Shown piece after piece: positions 8,943 to 23,900 of a stretch of DNA of 64,000 nt. The DNA lies in assembly GCA_002633005.1 (NCBI GenBank), contig NMRA01000042.1:881153-945152 (forward strand), written 5' to 3'. The notes beneath the pieces are model-generated. The model was given only the letters and a program-made list of their open reading frames with translations, was not told the origin of the DNA and did not search any database. Each line of letters starts with the position of its first letter. Within the stretch, counting starts at the first letter, position 1. The DNA is from Phoronis australis (Eukaryota; Phoronida; Phoronidae). The translations under genes were made by a program, and so were the position numbers.

Positions 8943-11900
8943 CTGTAAAGAAAAAAAATGCAGTTCAAGCATTTATATTTAAATTTCCGAAATTTTACGG
9001 ACAACAGCCAAGTACAATGGATTTTCAAATCTACAAGAACAATATTAATCTCGCTTAAAAGGATAGCAAACTCTGCTGATTTCAACTAATTCTCATTTTG
9101 TCACCTGCTAATCCAGCATTGGCATCCCAACTTGTACAATCTGTACCACAGGTTGGATATTATGGTTCTTGGAGGGTAGTCTTTCCCTACAGTTGTCATA
9201 TGCAACTTGCCTAAAGCATAGGTCACCCTCGCCCATTTAGCAGACGTTGAAACAAGTTTTCATATTTTGCTCCAAACTTTTGAGGGTTGTGGAAGGTTAC
9301 ACATCATTATTTCGTTTCAGAGAACTGCCTGGGAAAGTTTGTTAATGTTTGTTAATACGCCAAAACCGAGTTTGGCAACCATTTAAGAGAAGTCAATACT
9401 TCTATGTGAAAAACGCTGGAAGGAATACTTGTCTGAAGTGACTGATGTTCCATTAAACCTTTGAGACATCGAACAACAGTAAGAATGTGTATTGCATAAA
9501 GACAAGGGGCCTGTTCCAAGAAACTGACTTAAGTTCATTTTTTACTTAAATTTAAGATTTGTCTGAACTTCCAGACTTTGAAACTTCCACATTCGGTAAG
9601 TTAGTCAAAATTAAGAAAAATTTATGTTAAACACTTAAGTCAAACTTAAGATCTCTTTCTTGAATTAGTTTTGAGACAAATTTAACTTTTATTTTAAAAT
9701 TTACTCAACTTTAAGATTTGTCTTAGCTACTGAAGTCAGTTTCGTTGGAACGGGCCCAAGGTCTAAAGAAATTGGCAGCAATGCAGAATCAAACCCACTA
9801 ACTCTGCATTAACAGTGGACCACCCTACCCAGTGTTCTCCACAAAAGAAAATTCAAACTCTACTGAAATTACAAAATTCAAGAATACGTTTAGAAGTCCA
9901 TGTTCACGCTGTGGGTAGTTTGTGTGTTGTCTTAGCATTGAACTGTTACTGAAAATCCACACTGTCCTAATTTGCTTAAAAATAACTAATCTCTAATACT
10001 TTGAACTTATTTGCATAGATTTCAACTCGACGCAAGTAAGCCAAACTCGCCACAACAAAAGCCAAACTCAACGCAGTGACAAGTCAAAGCAGCTTGTAGA
10101 GAGCACTGCTACCACTAAGCCCAATCCCACTCCAAGAGTTAAATACCAGAGTAATTTAAACGTATCTAAATGGTAAAGACATCAGCTTTAATTTTAGCGT
10201 ATGTCTGGAAGACAATGAGAGCATTGACGACCACAAAAAGACAACAGATTTTGTTGTTTTATACTTCTGGTCAAAGCTAACAACTGCAAGAAGTCTATTC
10301 ATTGAATAGTCATCCGAAGTATGTTTTTTTTTTGGTTGCAAAAATGACAATATCCCTTTAGTTTCTTGATGATTACAATTGACCAGCTTACAATCAACAG
10401 GGGTCATTGGAGTCTGGTGCTGTGGTGCATCCCACTTTTTTACACCCAGAGCTCCAAGTTGTCAGTTACCATTTTGACAAATGAGAAAAAACCTGATCCA
10501 ACACAAGCCCCTCCCCCTCCCATCTTGCACTGCTATCTTACCTAGATGGTATGCCTCAGATGACCCTCCACATGCTGCCTTTACCTCCATGCTGTCCCAA
10601 CCATTGGGATAAAGTACACAGCCTGCACCAATCAGTAGTCCTGTAACAACATGTATACTGACTGAACCAATCAATTGACTTGTAACAAAATGTTGGACAG
10701 GCCTCTTTTGCTGTTAATTGTACAGTACAAGTAAAGCTATACATGAGAGCATTTTAAATTGCAACAACCAAAAGAATCCCATTATTTGCAAACTCTTGTA
10801 TTCCTAACTTATTGACACACCTGCTAGATCCTATTGCAATTCGGTTCTGTATCTCTTAATCACAAAGATTGCAGCTGCAAAGTTAGAATGCCCGGCTGTT
10901 CAGAAAGTAGGGAACATCTGCAGAGAAATTACCCTTTCACAGGGGTTTAATCCAGAAATACTCCACCCTTGAGTTAATTCCATGAACCTAAACCTTTTGA
11001 AGGAATGCTTGGATAGTTGGATTCTCAAACCATGAGCTTGAAACAATACAAAAAAATATGCTGTGTTTTCAAGAAATGAGAATATCTATTACAACAAATT
11101 TTAAAAATATAGGAAACAGTAAAAATCTATGTAGCTTTGAGTGTTAGGAGAAGGAACCTTTTGTAGATTTTCAAATTCACAAAGTTACGTAATCCTTTCC
11201 TAGGGAAACATGGCTTGTGAGCAGCACACTCCACATACACTTTCTAGGGGAATACACTTTTTCGAAGGACAGCTCACCTCAAGATTTGAAAATGGTAAAC
11301 AAAAATAGAAGTATGCAATACAGTATTGGATGTTACATCGGCAAACTAACTGAGCAAACAAGGCAATCAAAACTAAATGATTCAAAATCAGCCTGAACTG
11401 GAATCCACGAGTTCCAGAAAAGTAATCATACAACCAACATATTTGATACAATATGATAGTTGCAGATCTGATGTCACTTTGAACCTAGGCTATAGCTGTG
11501 TTAAGACCAATTAAACCCAGTTGCAGCTCTTTCTGTCGTAACTGTAATGTAATCTTTACTGTTCAAACCACGGTTCAAAATCTGGTGTAACTCTAGTTTG
11601 TGACAAGTCATCAGTGCTGTCATTTTCCAATTCACACCAGTTAGTGCCATGGTATGCCATTGTTTCTAATAAGATTTGACAGCAGTACCAGTACCACCAC
11701 TTAAGTTTAAACTTTTGCTAACTGCTGTATTTACAACAGTTATATCTTCTTAAACCAGCCTCACTTCTAAAACTGCTTTTGAATTCTTCAGACCAAGAGA
11801 GTTGTAACCTTTTAATACTAGGTTTTAAAAGTTATAACCACTTTGGTCTGAACAGGGTATATTGCTTTCCTAATTTATTTTATTGTAGCACTTTCAAACT

Positions 11901-14900
11901 ACAGTGTTGCATAATGAAAGGCTCTTAATAGGTCTATAAAATTTAGAGCAAATGGGACTGGATGATCAGATGTAATTCAGCCACCAGCCAATGGGTGTCA
12001 TCTGAGTGCAGTTTATGTTTGTACAACCTTTTGGTGATGTAAGGTATTTTATGATGAGAGGGAATTTGTTTATTTTGGCTTAAATTGTATAACTACACAT
12101 CTCTCATACAAACCCAATAGGGCAAATCGAGTAGAGGAGTTGAGGAAAGAAAGAACTGGTTTAGTTCATAGATGGTTAATATTCCAACCAACTGAAAGTC
12201 TGGACTTGACCCCGGGTCAATGGAATGTGATGCAGTCTGGTCAGTTGTGATGACATGGCCCAAGGAAAACAAATGATAAATGCTAATATTCATACTGATA
12301 GTCAGGCCTCAAAGCTTGCAGCAAAGAATCCTGTTTAGAAAGTCAATAATGACACAAGAAACTAACTTTCAAGTCCTAATTTTACCAAATGAATGACTGT
12401 CTAACCTGGTTACAATGTACAAATTCCTAAGGTCCTTTGACGTGTGACATAATGAAGCTTGACTGTATTGTTGTAACTTATTTCCTGAAAACATTCATCC
12501 TCAAACAGGACTGAGATGATATACTGCATTTTGAAATACATTTACCTAAAACCAAAAGAAATATCTAAAACTAGTGAGAAACTGGGAACACTCAAGAGTA
12601 TTTTGAATGGTGTAAGTCCACTAACTACGAACGATGTCCATTATTGGCTGATCCCCCACGGAATTTCAAAAAATTCAATCTCAATTATAACTCCCAGTTG
12701 GCATTACATAAAACTAATACAGTAGCTCCTAAGTGTTTTCTTGAACTCCACCATGTGGTGAAATTATCACAACCTCACACTGAGTAACAAGAACTGTTGA
12801 TAACCAGTGACCAGGATAAACACATAATTTAATTTATCAAATGCTTTCAACAGTCCACAGCTGACAAGCCTATCTCATCCCACAATCTAGAGACTCTGAA
12901 AGCTGAGAATGACCACATTGTGCTGCCCACCATTTGTTGATGTGTGCACAGAATGAGACCCCCTGGTTGTGTGTTTGTATTTGGGTAAGGTTTCTCAAGT
13001 GTGTAATCACTGTGTTGATAGTACAGATTGAAGAGAGCTGACAAGCACACTGATGGTAACAGTAGTTTGCCTGTGTGGCACCATGTAATTATAGTTTCTG
13101 TATGCAGGACAAACTTTCTTTGGCACTGAATTTGAACAGGAAGCTACCTCTTGATTATGACAAGTAGGAGCCTAGGAAAATGTCCAAATCTGACTAACAT
13201 CAGAAAATCTTATCTCGGAAATGGTAGATGGATTTCACACAACACTTTCAAATATTGTTATATGCACTGTCATCTAAGTGCTGCTAAGAATTTAAAATGG
13301 TCCACTTTTACAGAAAGAGAGAAAAAATAGGCTTTTTATGAAATTACATAAACAAATGCAAAATGATAACTTATAAAATACTTATATCAAATTAAATTTG
13401 TTCATGTTATTGATATCGTTGTTTTGCAGTGAAAGTGCGTTTTAGCTGAATTTTGCTACAAAAGACATTGCCATATGACCCAAGTGATAGCAACCTTCAA
13501 AAACATGTACTTTTACTTAGTTCACCTTGATTAGATCACGCACAAACTATCTTAAATGAGTTACCAAATCATTGAGAATCATTATACCACTTTGCTGGTT
13601 TCCATCAAAATGAACTTGCATTTTTAACTTCGACCTACGGCTAAACTTAACCCTTCTTATGCTCCCCAACACAACAGGTCCACAGAAAAAAGTGACTGCA
13701 TTTTGAGAACCATTTTCCCCCACTGAATTACAAGCATCAAACAGGTTCTCAAAATGTCATGGGCAGCGCAGCACTGAAATAAGTGGGGGCTATAACCCTC
13801 AGCCCCTTATGGTGTGCTGCCTATGGATGTAGGCATGTTATATTCAACAATTACTTAGTAACTAAATAACACGTGCCAAAATCAAGTGTTTGTATGTAGA
13901 CTATGAATAAATTCCATGAATAAGGTAATGATACAACAAAAAAACACAAAAATTTTGAATTCTAAGAATTTTCAAAAATATATTTTTGCAGTTGGTCAGT
14001 GCATAATAAAGAGGCACAGTGTACATGACATTTAGGCTGGTGATGACAGTACTCAAAAATGCAAAGTACTTAATTCATACAAATAGCAGATTTTCTGGTT
14101 GGGGGTACGGTACAGCCTGGCATCCTGTGGGGTCAAGGCAATGTGACCCCTACAGCCATTCTTAATCTTATTTGATAAGTTAACCTAAATAAAACATAGC
14201 TGTCAGCAATTTAAATGAGTACTTCCACCTGGAATAAACTTATCATAATCAGACCCATTTCATTAAGATATGTGCCTGCAAAACTGTTAGGCTTGGTGTC
14301 AATACCACCATTATGAGTATTGAAAGCTGGCTTGTCCAAGCCAGACTGTGTTATAACACAAGAGTGAGCATGAGCACTAATTCATCTGAATAGACTGGTT
14401 ACACCTAGCACAACACAAATGTTCATGCCCAATAAATTGTGGTTAATTTGGCCAATAGATTGTGACATAACATTTGCAAATAGCAGAAATCTATTGCTAG
14501 TCTTTTGTTATTACTCAACTGATCACCTGTGTAAATGTTTGGAGGGCCTTAACTATTAACCATGTTAAACCAAAATTATTAGCCACCCATGTCAAAGCTG
14601 CCAACTTAAAAGGGGTCACCACTGATTTGCAGACGTTTGCTTATCAGAAAAAGCTTCAGTTGTATCAGGCTTGCACATAAACACAACAAATGAGTTACCA
14701 CCAAATTGAAGGATATTGGCTTCTTGTTGGCTACACGTGCAGTGAATTTATCTAAGTGCCGTCCACACTACAAGTTATGCCATCCACACTACAAGTTATC
14801 CCAGTACCAGTTATTCCTCCAACGAGCTGACACTAGCTTTAGTAGCAGTGTGGATGCTGTTTTGCACTTTGGCAACTTGACACAGTTGTTAACATACTCA

Positions 14901-17900
14901 ACCTTAGTTAGGAAAACTCAATCTAGAATAATTTGCCCTGTTGCATTCAGTCCATAGGCGGACCAAGGGGGGTCAAGGAGGAACGGACCCTCCTGTTTCC
15001 CCTCTCCCCTCCATTTTATCGATATCAAATCTACACCCCTTTTAAAACATCCTGGATCTGCCCCTAAAGTCATAACGTGGATGTAAACTTTAAGACAAGG
15101 AAGAAGTAATTTGAAGCTATGCCATAACAGTATACATGAGTGTCCAATTCTGTTAGTGTCAGCTAGGACTATAATGAACTCCCAGGTGTCAGCTAGTTGT
15201 GGCAAGGAGTAGGGTGTGTAGTGTGAACAATCCGCTGAAGGAGGGCAAGTTGTACTAGGGTATGTTGTTCAATGAACAGGTCTTAAATATCGAGACTTAG
15301 ACAACAACACAGCCCAGAGGGGGGAAATGGTCCATAAGTCATGTTGGTTTGCCGCATCAACACTAAAGCATTTGTTTTGTCAAAAACCATACCATAGCAC
15401 CAAAACACAGTCCGACCTGTGACTTATTGAAGACAAATTGCCCTGGTCATGTACTCAGTGACACATAACAATATGTCAATCTTTTCACTTCCAGCTCATT
15501 GAAACTGACAAATAAGACTATAATAACAGGATTCATAAAGGTTATCTGACCATAATTCCAGGGTTTTGTTATTCAGTATCAGTTTGCCAGCCTCCAAGTT
15601 ATTTATCTTCTTAGAATTATCAGTAACCAGGAGAAAAGACTTGATACTCTTACAGTGCCTACTACCATAATCTCTTATTATTGCACCCAGGTTTCCCTTC
15701 CCTAGATGCAAGTCACTTGAGAGAAAGAAGCCTAAGTGAGACCACGTCTTGCTTCCAATGCATCACAAGGGTTTGCAGACTTGCATGATCTTGCATTTTC
15801 ACTAGTTACTTGCATCTACAGCACGCAGCCTAGCTCTCTCGTCCTGGGGGGTACTCTCATTGTAGGTACATGAGGGGAGTGCTACTCAGGTTGGTATCCT
15901 AAAATGGCAGCCTTTTCTAACAGAATTTTACACAGAAGAGATCAATTCGGGCCTTACTGAAACAATAGTGTGATGTTACTGAAACAAAACTCCACGTAAT
16001 GATGACTTTCAAGGAAGTTGCTTATAACTGGGTCCATTTTTCCATGTCAACTCTTTTATGAAATTTAACACCTGTACACTCAAAACATCCGATGTCCCCC
16101 AGGTTTGCATAACCCCCGACTTCCACAGGAGGGTGTGCCTCCATGATGTCAGAATGTAAGACACATTTCAGCAACTATAGTTCCGTTTAGACATCAACTT
16201 TGGCCTGGCGCAACTGACACGGAGCAAACTGACCCGTATCAAGCGGCCATTTACCCACACAACTTACTAACCGTGGCAAGATGAAAATTACAGGTTGGAG
16301 AGACTGGGTCGCACATGCGCAGGTTTACAAATGCAGAGACAAAGAACCCATATGAAGGTCATTACACAAGTGCAGTAGAGATGATCCTTTCCGCCTTGCT
16401 CCAGTTTCGCGTTTAGACTTATAATTGACACGGCGCAAGATGTTCGGGCGCAAATTGCTCCACCTCACAAACGGGTGGCAAAAATTTGTCACCGCGGTGT
16501 CAATTTGCTCCATATCAATCCGTTTACATACTGGAACAACTTGTTCCATGTCAGCTCATCCGTGTCAACTTTGTAAGTGTAAGTGGCACTTACGAAGAAA
16601 AAGACTCTCTTCGAAGCTCTTGAAATATCCAACCATTTTGCAATTAATAACTGACTTTTTAATACCTGACACAAAAAGTCTTGCATTTCAATACTTTACA
16701 GATAAAACAGCCCATAAGGAATCCTCGTTGAGAAAAAAATGAAATACAGCACTTATTTTGAAGACAAGCTTACAAGAACAATTCGAAACTGCTACGGTCT
16801 GATTGAATTAGACAAAAATAGATGCAAAACCAGAGGAAATGTTAGCTATTTCAATACCAAAAATTGCCAAACACCCTGATCATTTTAGCAGCATATGCAC
16901 AGCCAGCCATACCATGCCAGAACCCCCCCCCCAAATTTGCTTTTTTAGGTGTACTATGCAGTCTTGTGTAAATGAATTAATAAAAGCAACATTTACAGGC
17001 AAGAGAATGAGTGCAGACTCCAATATCCGCCCACCTTTAAGGTCTATTCTGGTGCTAAGGGCGAACTTTTGACGCCATGATAATTAGGTCTAATTACAAC
17101 AAATTGAAAGTGAATGGTTGTTTTGACTCTGTCACAGCCAATGAAAGTCAGGTTTGCATGACATCAGTGTTATTGGAAATGTGCTAGATTAGGAAAAGGA
17201 GTCTCTAGCAAAATGCAAAATTAGAGTGTAGGATTTTAGAAATGTTGTATGACTAAAAAATTGTTCACACATCACAATAACTTTACGAGCCATTGCAAGA
17301 CTGAGAGATATGCATCTCTAATGCAAATGAGCTCAACTCATAGCTCACATTTGCCGCAAAATGAAACGTGAGGATTTTGCCTTATGAGGGCGTATGGTGA
17401 ATATCTCACTTCTTGAATTTCTTAAACCTAGCGACCATAAATCATTATAGGCGAGCCAGTTATATGGGTACCCAATGAAAATTAATTATTGTATGGCCTG
17501 GCCATTACTCGTTATAGCCCTGTACATTGCATTTACACTGATTATATTAAGATTGTATTTTACAGGTCATTAACCATTTTGCACCAATGCCTGTGGGTAA
17601 CCCACACCAAGTTATGAGCTGAGGAACAGTTTGAAGCAATCTGTCTGCAGAGAACCCACGGCACACCATTTCTTTTTACGCGAACACTTAGGTTTTTATC
17701 AGGTGTTTGAAGTACGTAAACCTTGCCCGTGAAAAATACCCCTAAGGGCTCCAATGAATGAAATATAAAAGGCGATATCGGCTCCACTATTGGGACAAAA
17801 AGGTGCCTGTGTACGTGCCACTAACAGAAGTGAGGTCATTCACGAAAAGTTTCCCACTAAATATAATTTTTCCGATTATGTTCAGGGCAAAAGTCACAAG

Positions 17901-20900
17901 CAGGGGTCCCAGATTTTGAGAACCAGTTTGACACGCGTTACTCCATCTGTGGAGAAACTGATTCTCAAAATGCAGGACTCCTATGAGTGACAATTACCAT
18001 CTTCAGTAGCAAAGGTTCAATTCCAGAGTTAGAGCCAGGAGGACAATTGAAAAAATGCCTATAAGAAAGAGAAACACTGCATGAATATTACTGTCTTCTT
18101 TCACAGAGCTCCCCACAAATGGGTTCCTTTTCGTGTTCTGTGCCATGGTTACCGACATGCATTATTTTGAAAGATTGTGAGCATACACAAAGATCTATGA
18201 AGCACAGCTTAGGCATTTCTTTTTGTCTCAAATAGGTGAGATNCCCCCCCCCGCCCCCTACCCACTTATCATACAGCCATTGAAGAAAACTGATGATTGA
18301 TATTTTGTAGTACCTATTCTTCAGCAGGCTGGGATTACAAAGTGTTTTTCTGTCTGGTCACTTCAACACATCCATTTGTGGTTACTGTGGTTTGCATGTC
18401 ATTTGATATCCATTAATCCAATATCCTCTTTTATTTGCACTGGGGATCAACCAGATTTGCGGTTTTAAAACACAATGAGAAGCTCAGATACATTCTGTTC
18501 TGAACAGGTTAGGACTTCCGTTCTATCTGGTTTTTCTCGGTAATTTGGGAATAATTCATACAAGTTCAGACCAGGTGGTTGTAATAAAAATCGGTATAAA
18601 AACTCGCTTGCAAAACACATTCCGTAATATAAGTTTGAACAAGCAAGACAAATCTTTATATCAGACCATGACATCAATTATTCAAGACCAACTGCCCAGG
18701 AATTTGAAATAAATGGGAATAATCAATCACTTAAACAAAGAATGTCTAAAATTCTGGAAGTGAAAAAGAGTCATTGTCACACATAAAAACATTTGTTCCA
18801 AAAGGTTCTAAATGTACGTTTTGTTGTAAGCATTGTGGAGTAAGATGTCTCAATTTTGAATAGCTTTTGCTTTAAGACAGCAAATAAAGTGGGCATTCAT
18901 TTTCTAAAGAGGAGAGTGTCTACAAAATTTTTCATTATTTTACAAACCATAACATTTCGGGTCAAAGAATCTCCAGTACAGTAAACTGAAAAATTCCTTA
19001 TTTTGCATTAGGTGGAGCTTGTACCAAATTTTTGACAATACTGTCAGTCCGAAAATTCAACAATTACAATCAACAACAAGCCACCATTCACAACCACACT
19101 TTTGGGACACATGAAAATGTTGCATTGGCAGTTATTTTCAACAATCTAACGAACTGCCAATGAAGATTATTTTCAGACTTTCGTGATATAAAACACAGCT
19201 CACAGAATTTGAAAAACATGATAAATGCCAAAATTAATCCATGTCTCAATCTTCAGGATTGAGAAAATTCAATTTCAGCTTTAATTTCACCATCCAAATT
19301 TTAGAAACCATTTCAAATAGAATTTTTACCACATAATATGGCCCAAGATTTATTCTCATTTGTTTTTTAAATTACAGCATGTACGTACTTTTTCAATGAC
19401 CAAAATTATAGAATTTTCACACTGACTATGACGCACAAACAAAATTCAATTAATCACATTGAATATTGTATCAATTAAGGTGTTATTTTATTGGTTCAAC
19501 CCCTACCACCACTCCACTTTTTGCTAATTACCTAGTCGGTGCTTGACCTAGAGAAATTAGAGCTGACCCCTATCTCTGATTTATGCAAGCCATGTACCAC
19601 AGTCATTCAATTTAGAATCTGATGGCAACCAGCTTTGGCAAGTCTGAAGAGTGACTTCAATACAGCAAGTTTCCAGACTAAGAAAAACAAAATTACACAA
19701 AGCATTAAGTGGATTCATCTGCTGTTAATCAGGTATCATAATAAAATAAGTTGTAAAACTCTACGTATTTTCAGAGTCAGTGCTTACTGCTGAGGTTTTG
19801 CATTATGTACAATTTGCAACTTTTCAGTTTTGTCCAAGGCTTTCTTATCTAAAATAATAAATTCTCGAAAGAGTTTTCAATAATAAGTTCTGTGGTATGC
19901 ACAAAATCGTAACATTTTTAAAATAATGAAAGGGCACAAAATAAACATAATATTCAGGAACAATTAACTATAAAGATCCAGAAATCATTTCAAGCTCTAG
20001 AAGCCAAGCCCATTTTACGATCAGGTAAGAGTATCCAAGAAAACTTATTCCCGGACATTGCAAACAAATGTTCTCGAGGTCTAACACCTCAGGTGCCTGT
20101 CTTTCAAATCTTGGTTGAGAGGTTTATGGTTGAAATTCAGACAACGTAACACCAGAGCTTTCTGGAAAACGGGTGATGAACACCAAAACAAATTATACAT
20201 CCCAGTAATAATATGAGTAAAGTCCCAGAAAACGCTTTTGCATTCTATCCACATTTCTCATTCATTCTCTTATATACATTCACTACTAGGACCGAGCTCA
20301 GAGGAGTAGGAGACACTTGTGCAACGCTTGATTGCGGGCCAGTAAAGCCAGGATTCGAACCTGGGTCTCCCAAACGGGAGTCCGTAGCTAACACAGTCTC
20401 TTCAACATACCCCATTGACCACCAACTCAAACAGTTGCCAGCACTTACCTTACCAAGCCCATCCATACAACTACAGTCTACACCCTGGCAACAGGTTTTT
20501 CTTATATTTTTCTCTAATTACATACGTTATAGCTAGACACTACAGCAATGTTAGAATACAGTAAGACAAAACTAATGCCAAGACAAAATATCGCTTCCCC
20601 ATGAAATTGCGGAATGGCTTAGCCACTTTATGAACTATCCCCTTCATGAATTTGTTTCCCACCCAGCTGACATCACAGAGAATTCCACGTAGGTTTGTCT
20701 GAATACTTTTGGCATTTATTGTATATCACAGAGAAGGAAACTTAAAATTTCCTTGATCTCCCACTGATAACACCTCAGCAGTTTTTTTTTTGTTATGGAT
20801 ACTACAGGCAGTAGCTGTGAAGAATGTCTAACCATCACATGAGATATGGTAGAGCTTAGTTTAATGTGAGTCACTATCTTTAGTGGTCCATTTTACTGAT

Positions 20901-23900
20901 AGCAAAACAAATGTTGAGGCAACCACACATGTAATGGAGATAAATGGTGCAATCTAAGTCACTCCTGATACAAAGAAGAAAAAGTGCTCCATAGAATTCA
21001 AGAAATCACGAGATTTCATCTACCCTGTTGCTGTCATTTTTCAAATGCATTATAGGGCAATTGTTGGCTCATTAAACATTGGTGACATCACAAATAACTT
21101 TTAGACATCTAACCTCATTCGTAATTTGCATTTTAGGTGGTGAGATTTGAGTTCAGCGTGAATGGAAGGTGCATGCCACGAGAGCGTGAATGGAAGGCGC
21201 ATATGCCATGAGAGTGTGAATGGAAGGCACATGCCGTGAGAGCGTGCATGGAAGGCGCATGCCATGAGAGCGTGAATGGAAGGTGCATGCCATGAGAGCA
21301 TGAATGGAAGGTGCATGCCATGAGAGCGTGAATGGAAGGCGCATGACACGAGAATCTTTCACACAAAAGACTTCAGCCTCTGCAATTTATTTGATGCGTT
21401 TTAACACACCTTTTCTATCTTTTATTTTCTTTGATGGTTGCTTTGTACCACAAAGCAGCAAAGCAGACACTCCCATGCATCAGACACTTTGTTTACACAT
21501 CACCAAGTTATCTTTGATGTCAAAGGATGTTTACCAGATGAGAACCATCCCACAGATTTGAAAAATTTCAATAACACTGTGGATGAAACCCACCAGATTT
21601 TGATGTCTTTGAACACAACACTTGGAACTCAATTCATATAATTACCAAGGTAATCCAACACACAGACATACTATACTTTACGTACATATTTACTCATCAA
21701 ATTTCAGATGACTTCATTTCAACAGAACATTCTGTCTTATATCTAAGAATGTGACCTTTTTCTAGAAAGTTTAATCTTTTTTAACAGGGAAAAGTTTTCA
21801 AACTACAAAAATGCCTTTAGTTAAAAAATGTTCAGACTTGCTTAAACTGCTTGGTGTGTCTCAACAGTTTATAGTTTTGTTACCTTGGATATTTTTCAGG
21901 AGGGGGGTGGAATTGTGGTGACTGGGGGAAGCGGGGGAGTGAGGATTTTTCCCCTCAACAAAAAAAAATCCTCTCTCATGAGGCACCGGCAACTTCCACC
22001 TCAGGTGAGCAAGGGGCCCAGGACCCTGTTAACAGATCAAATTCCCCCCCAAAATCTAGCCCATAGTTCCCAACAGGTGTCAGTGCAAAATGATCAGAAC
22101 AGCCGGTACTTACAAATATGGCTCTCAGCTAACAAAATAAACAAAACTTTGTACAAATTTCACATGATGTGAAATAACATACAGGTGAAATTGGTATCAA
22201 ACATTGTAATAAAGTCTTAAAATACAGAGGCATTAACAGACTTTGACAATAAACAGACACAGAAAGTACTTGAACTAAAACCTATTGTCATGGTTACAAA
22301 GTGGTACTCCTATAGTGTTTTATGGAATAAGCTGCACATCTAAACAGAAGTCTGGCAAAAAGTCCCGTAGGCACTTTACAATGAAACCAATTAGAGCTCA
22401 AAAAGTATGCTGTTGGGAACCGCAAATATGTAGATTACTTAGGAAATAAAAACAGAGAAATCAGACTACGGTTGAGAGAATCTGTTATCTTACAAAACAA
22501 GAACAAATTTATTGATAAAGACTAAAGTTGTATGAGAGCCCTGTAGACAGTAATGACTTAATTGACAGATGCTCTACAGCTGTTAACAACAGAAATAAGT
22601 CCAAAAAAGTGTCTTAATACACACACAACCGCAGTTTCTAGGAGACTTCCAAAGTAAAATTCTCCCAAATTCCTAGTATAAACCCCACTAAGCATGATTT
22701 TGAAACCTATCAAAAATTGGTCAGTTGAGCATCACATGTCTGTTGTCTAATTAACCATGACGGTTCCTCTACAAGAACAGGTAAATGATCTAAGCATGTT
22801 GCTAAGGAGATCTACTAGCTGCCACTGAAAATTGAGAAACAGTGTACAGACTGGCACCTAGCTCAAACAAAGTAAATGTCTCACTTCAGTTAGAAAACTC
22901 AGGAGATGACTGAAAGTTTACAGCAAAATCTTAATAATTTGAATTTTCGAACAAAAATCATTACCAAAATGGCCCTTTTTCCTTTTTCAAAGGCTTCTAC
23001 AATATTCCAAAATATTATCTGACGGAAGCTATTGTCCAAAACGTGTTAAGGCATTAACTAGGCACTCCATATCTTTCAAGCAAAAAATGTGAAAATCAAA
23101 TTTCGTCCATATTGTGTCCTAAATTGGTAAGATTTTACCGTTCACAAATTATTGTACATTCTAAGAGCTACATACACACACTGTGCTTTTATGCATGAAT
23201 GAAAACCTGTCAGAAAGCAACAGACGGTCTACAATATTAACACACCCAAAATATCAGAAACATTGATTAATTACTTCAGTTAAGCTTCATCAGAAAGCAC
23301 AAAACACAAAAACTGCTCATTTTCCAGATCTCAAGTTGTTCGCCTCATTTCAAAAAGGAGTTTGCATGCTGTGCAGATTGTCAAATAATACGTCCTGTTT
23401 CCTGTCATTATTCCTGTCACAATGACGGGTGTTGAAAGAAGGATCAGGTAAACATCATCCTGTTCTTTCAACCCATTGTTTATTTTGGACTACCCATAAT
23501 AAAGGCACATCTGCACAGCAGGGGTCTGACGAGTTCCCCAGGTTTTACTAGTTATACCTGATACCAGCTCTCCAGTGTTTTAAAACAAAACTCTGTTGTC
23601 AAGATGCAATGGCATACCAGAATGTGAACAGGTTAGTCATGGAACTTTAGCAACTGTAAGACACTTTTCGTCTACCCTTTTGAGGACAGAATTCATTTAT
23701 ATCACCCTTGAGAGAGCTTGCTAGATTCTGTAAAAACCTAAAGTCAGCATTGCAAAAAGTCACTGGATAAATAGTTTTCCATCCATCAAAACATCTTCCC
23801 CGCCAGAGCCGCTATTGTTGTACACAAAGGGTTTTCACTCAAGTCTAATAAAATCTCACCTATTTCATGCAAAAATATGCCAAAAGTGTCCTTTTTTATT

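Noticed and set aside
20318-20420. Functional tRNA gene on the minus strand
   Set aside because: The B box and T arm are good, but no acceptor stem pairs around it and the D and anticodon arms do not form; a tRNA-derived SINE is a better fit.
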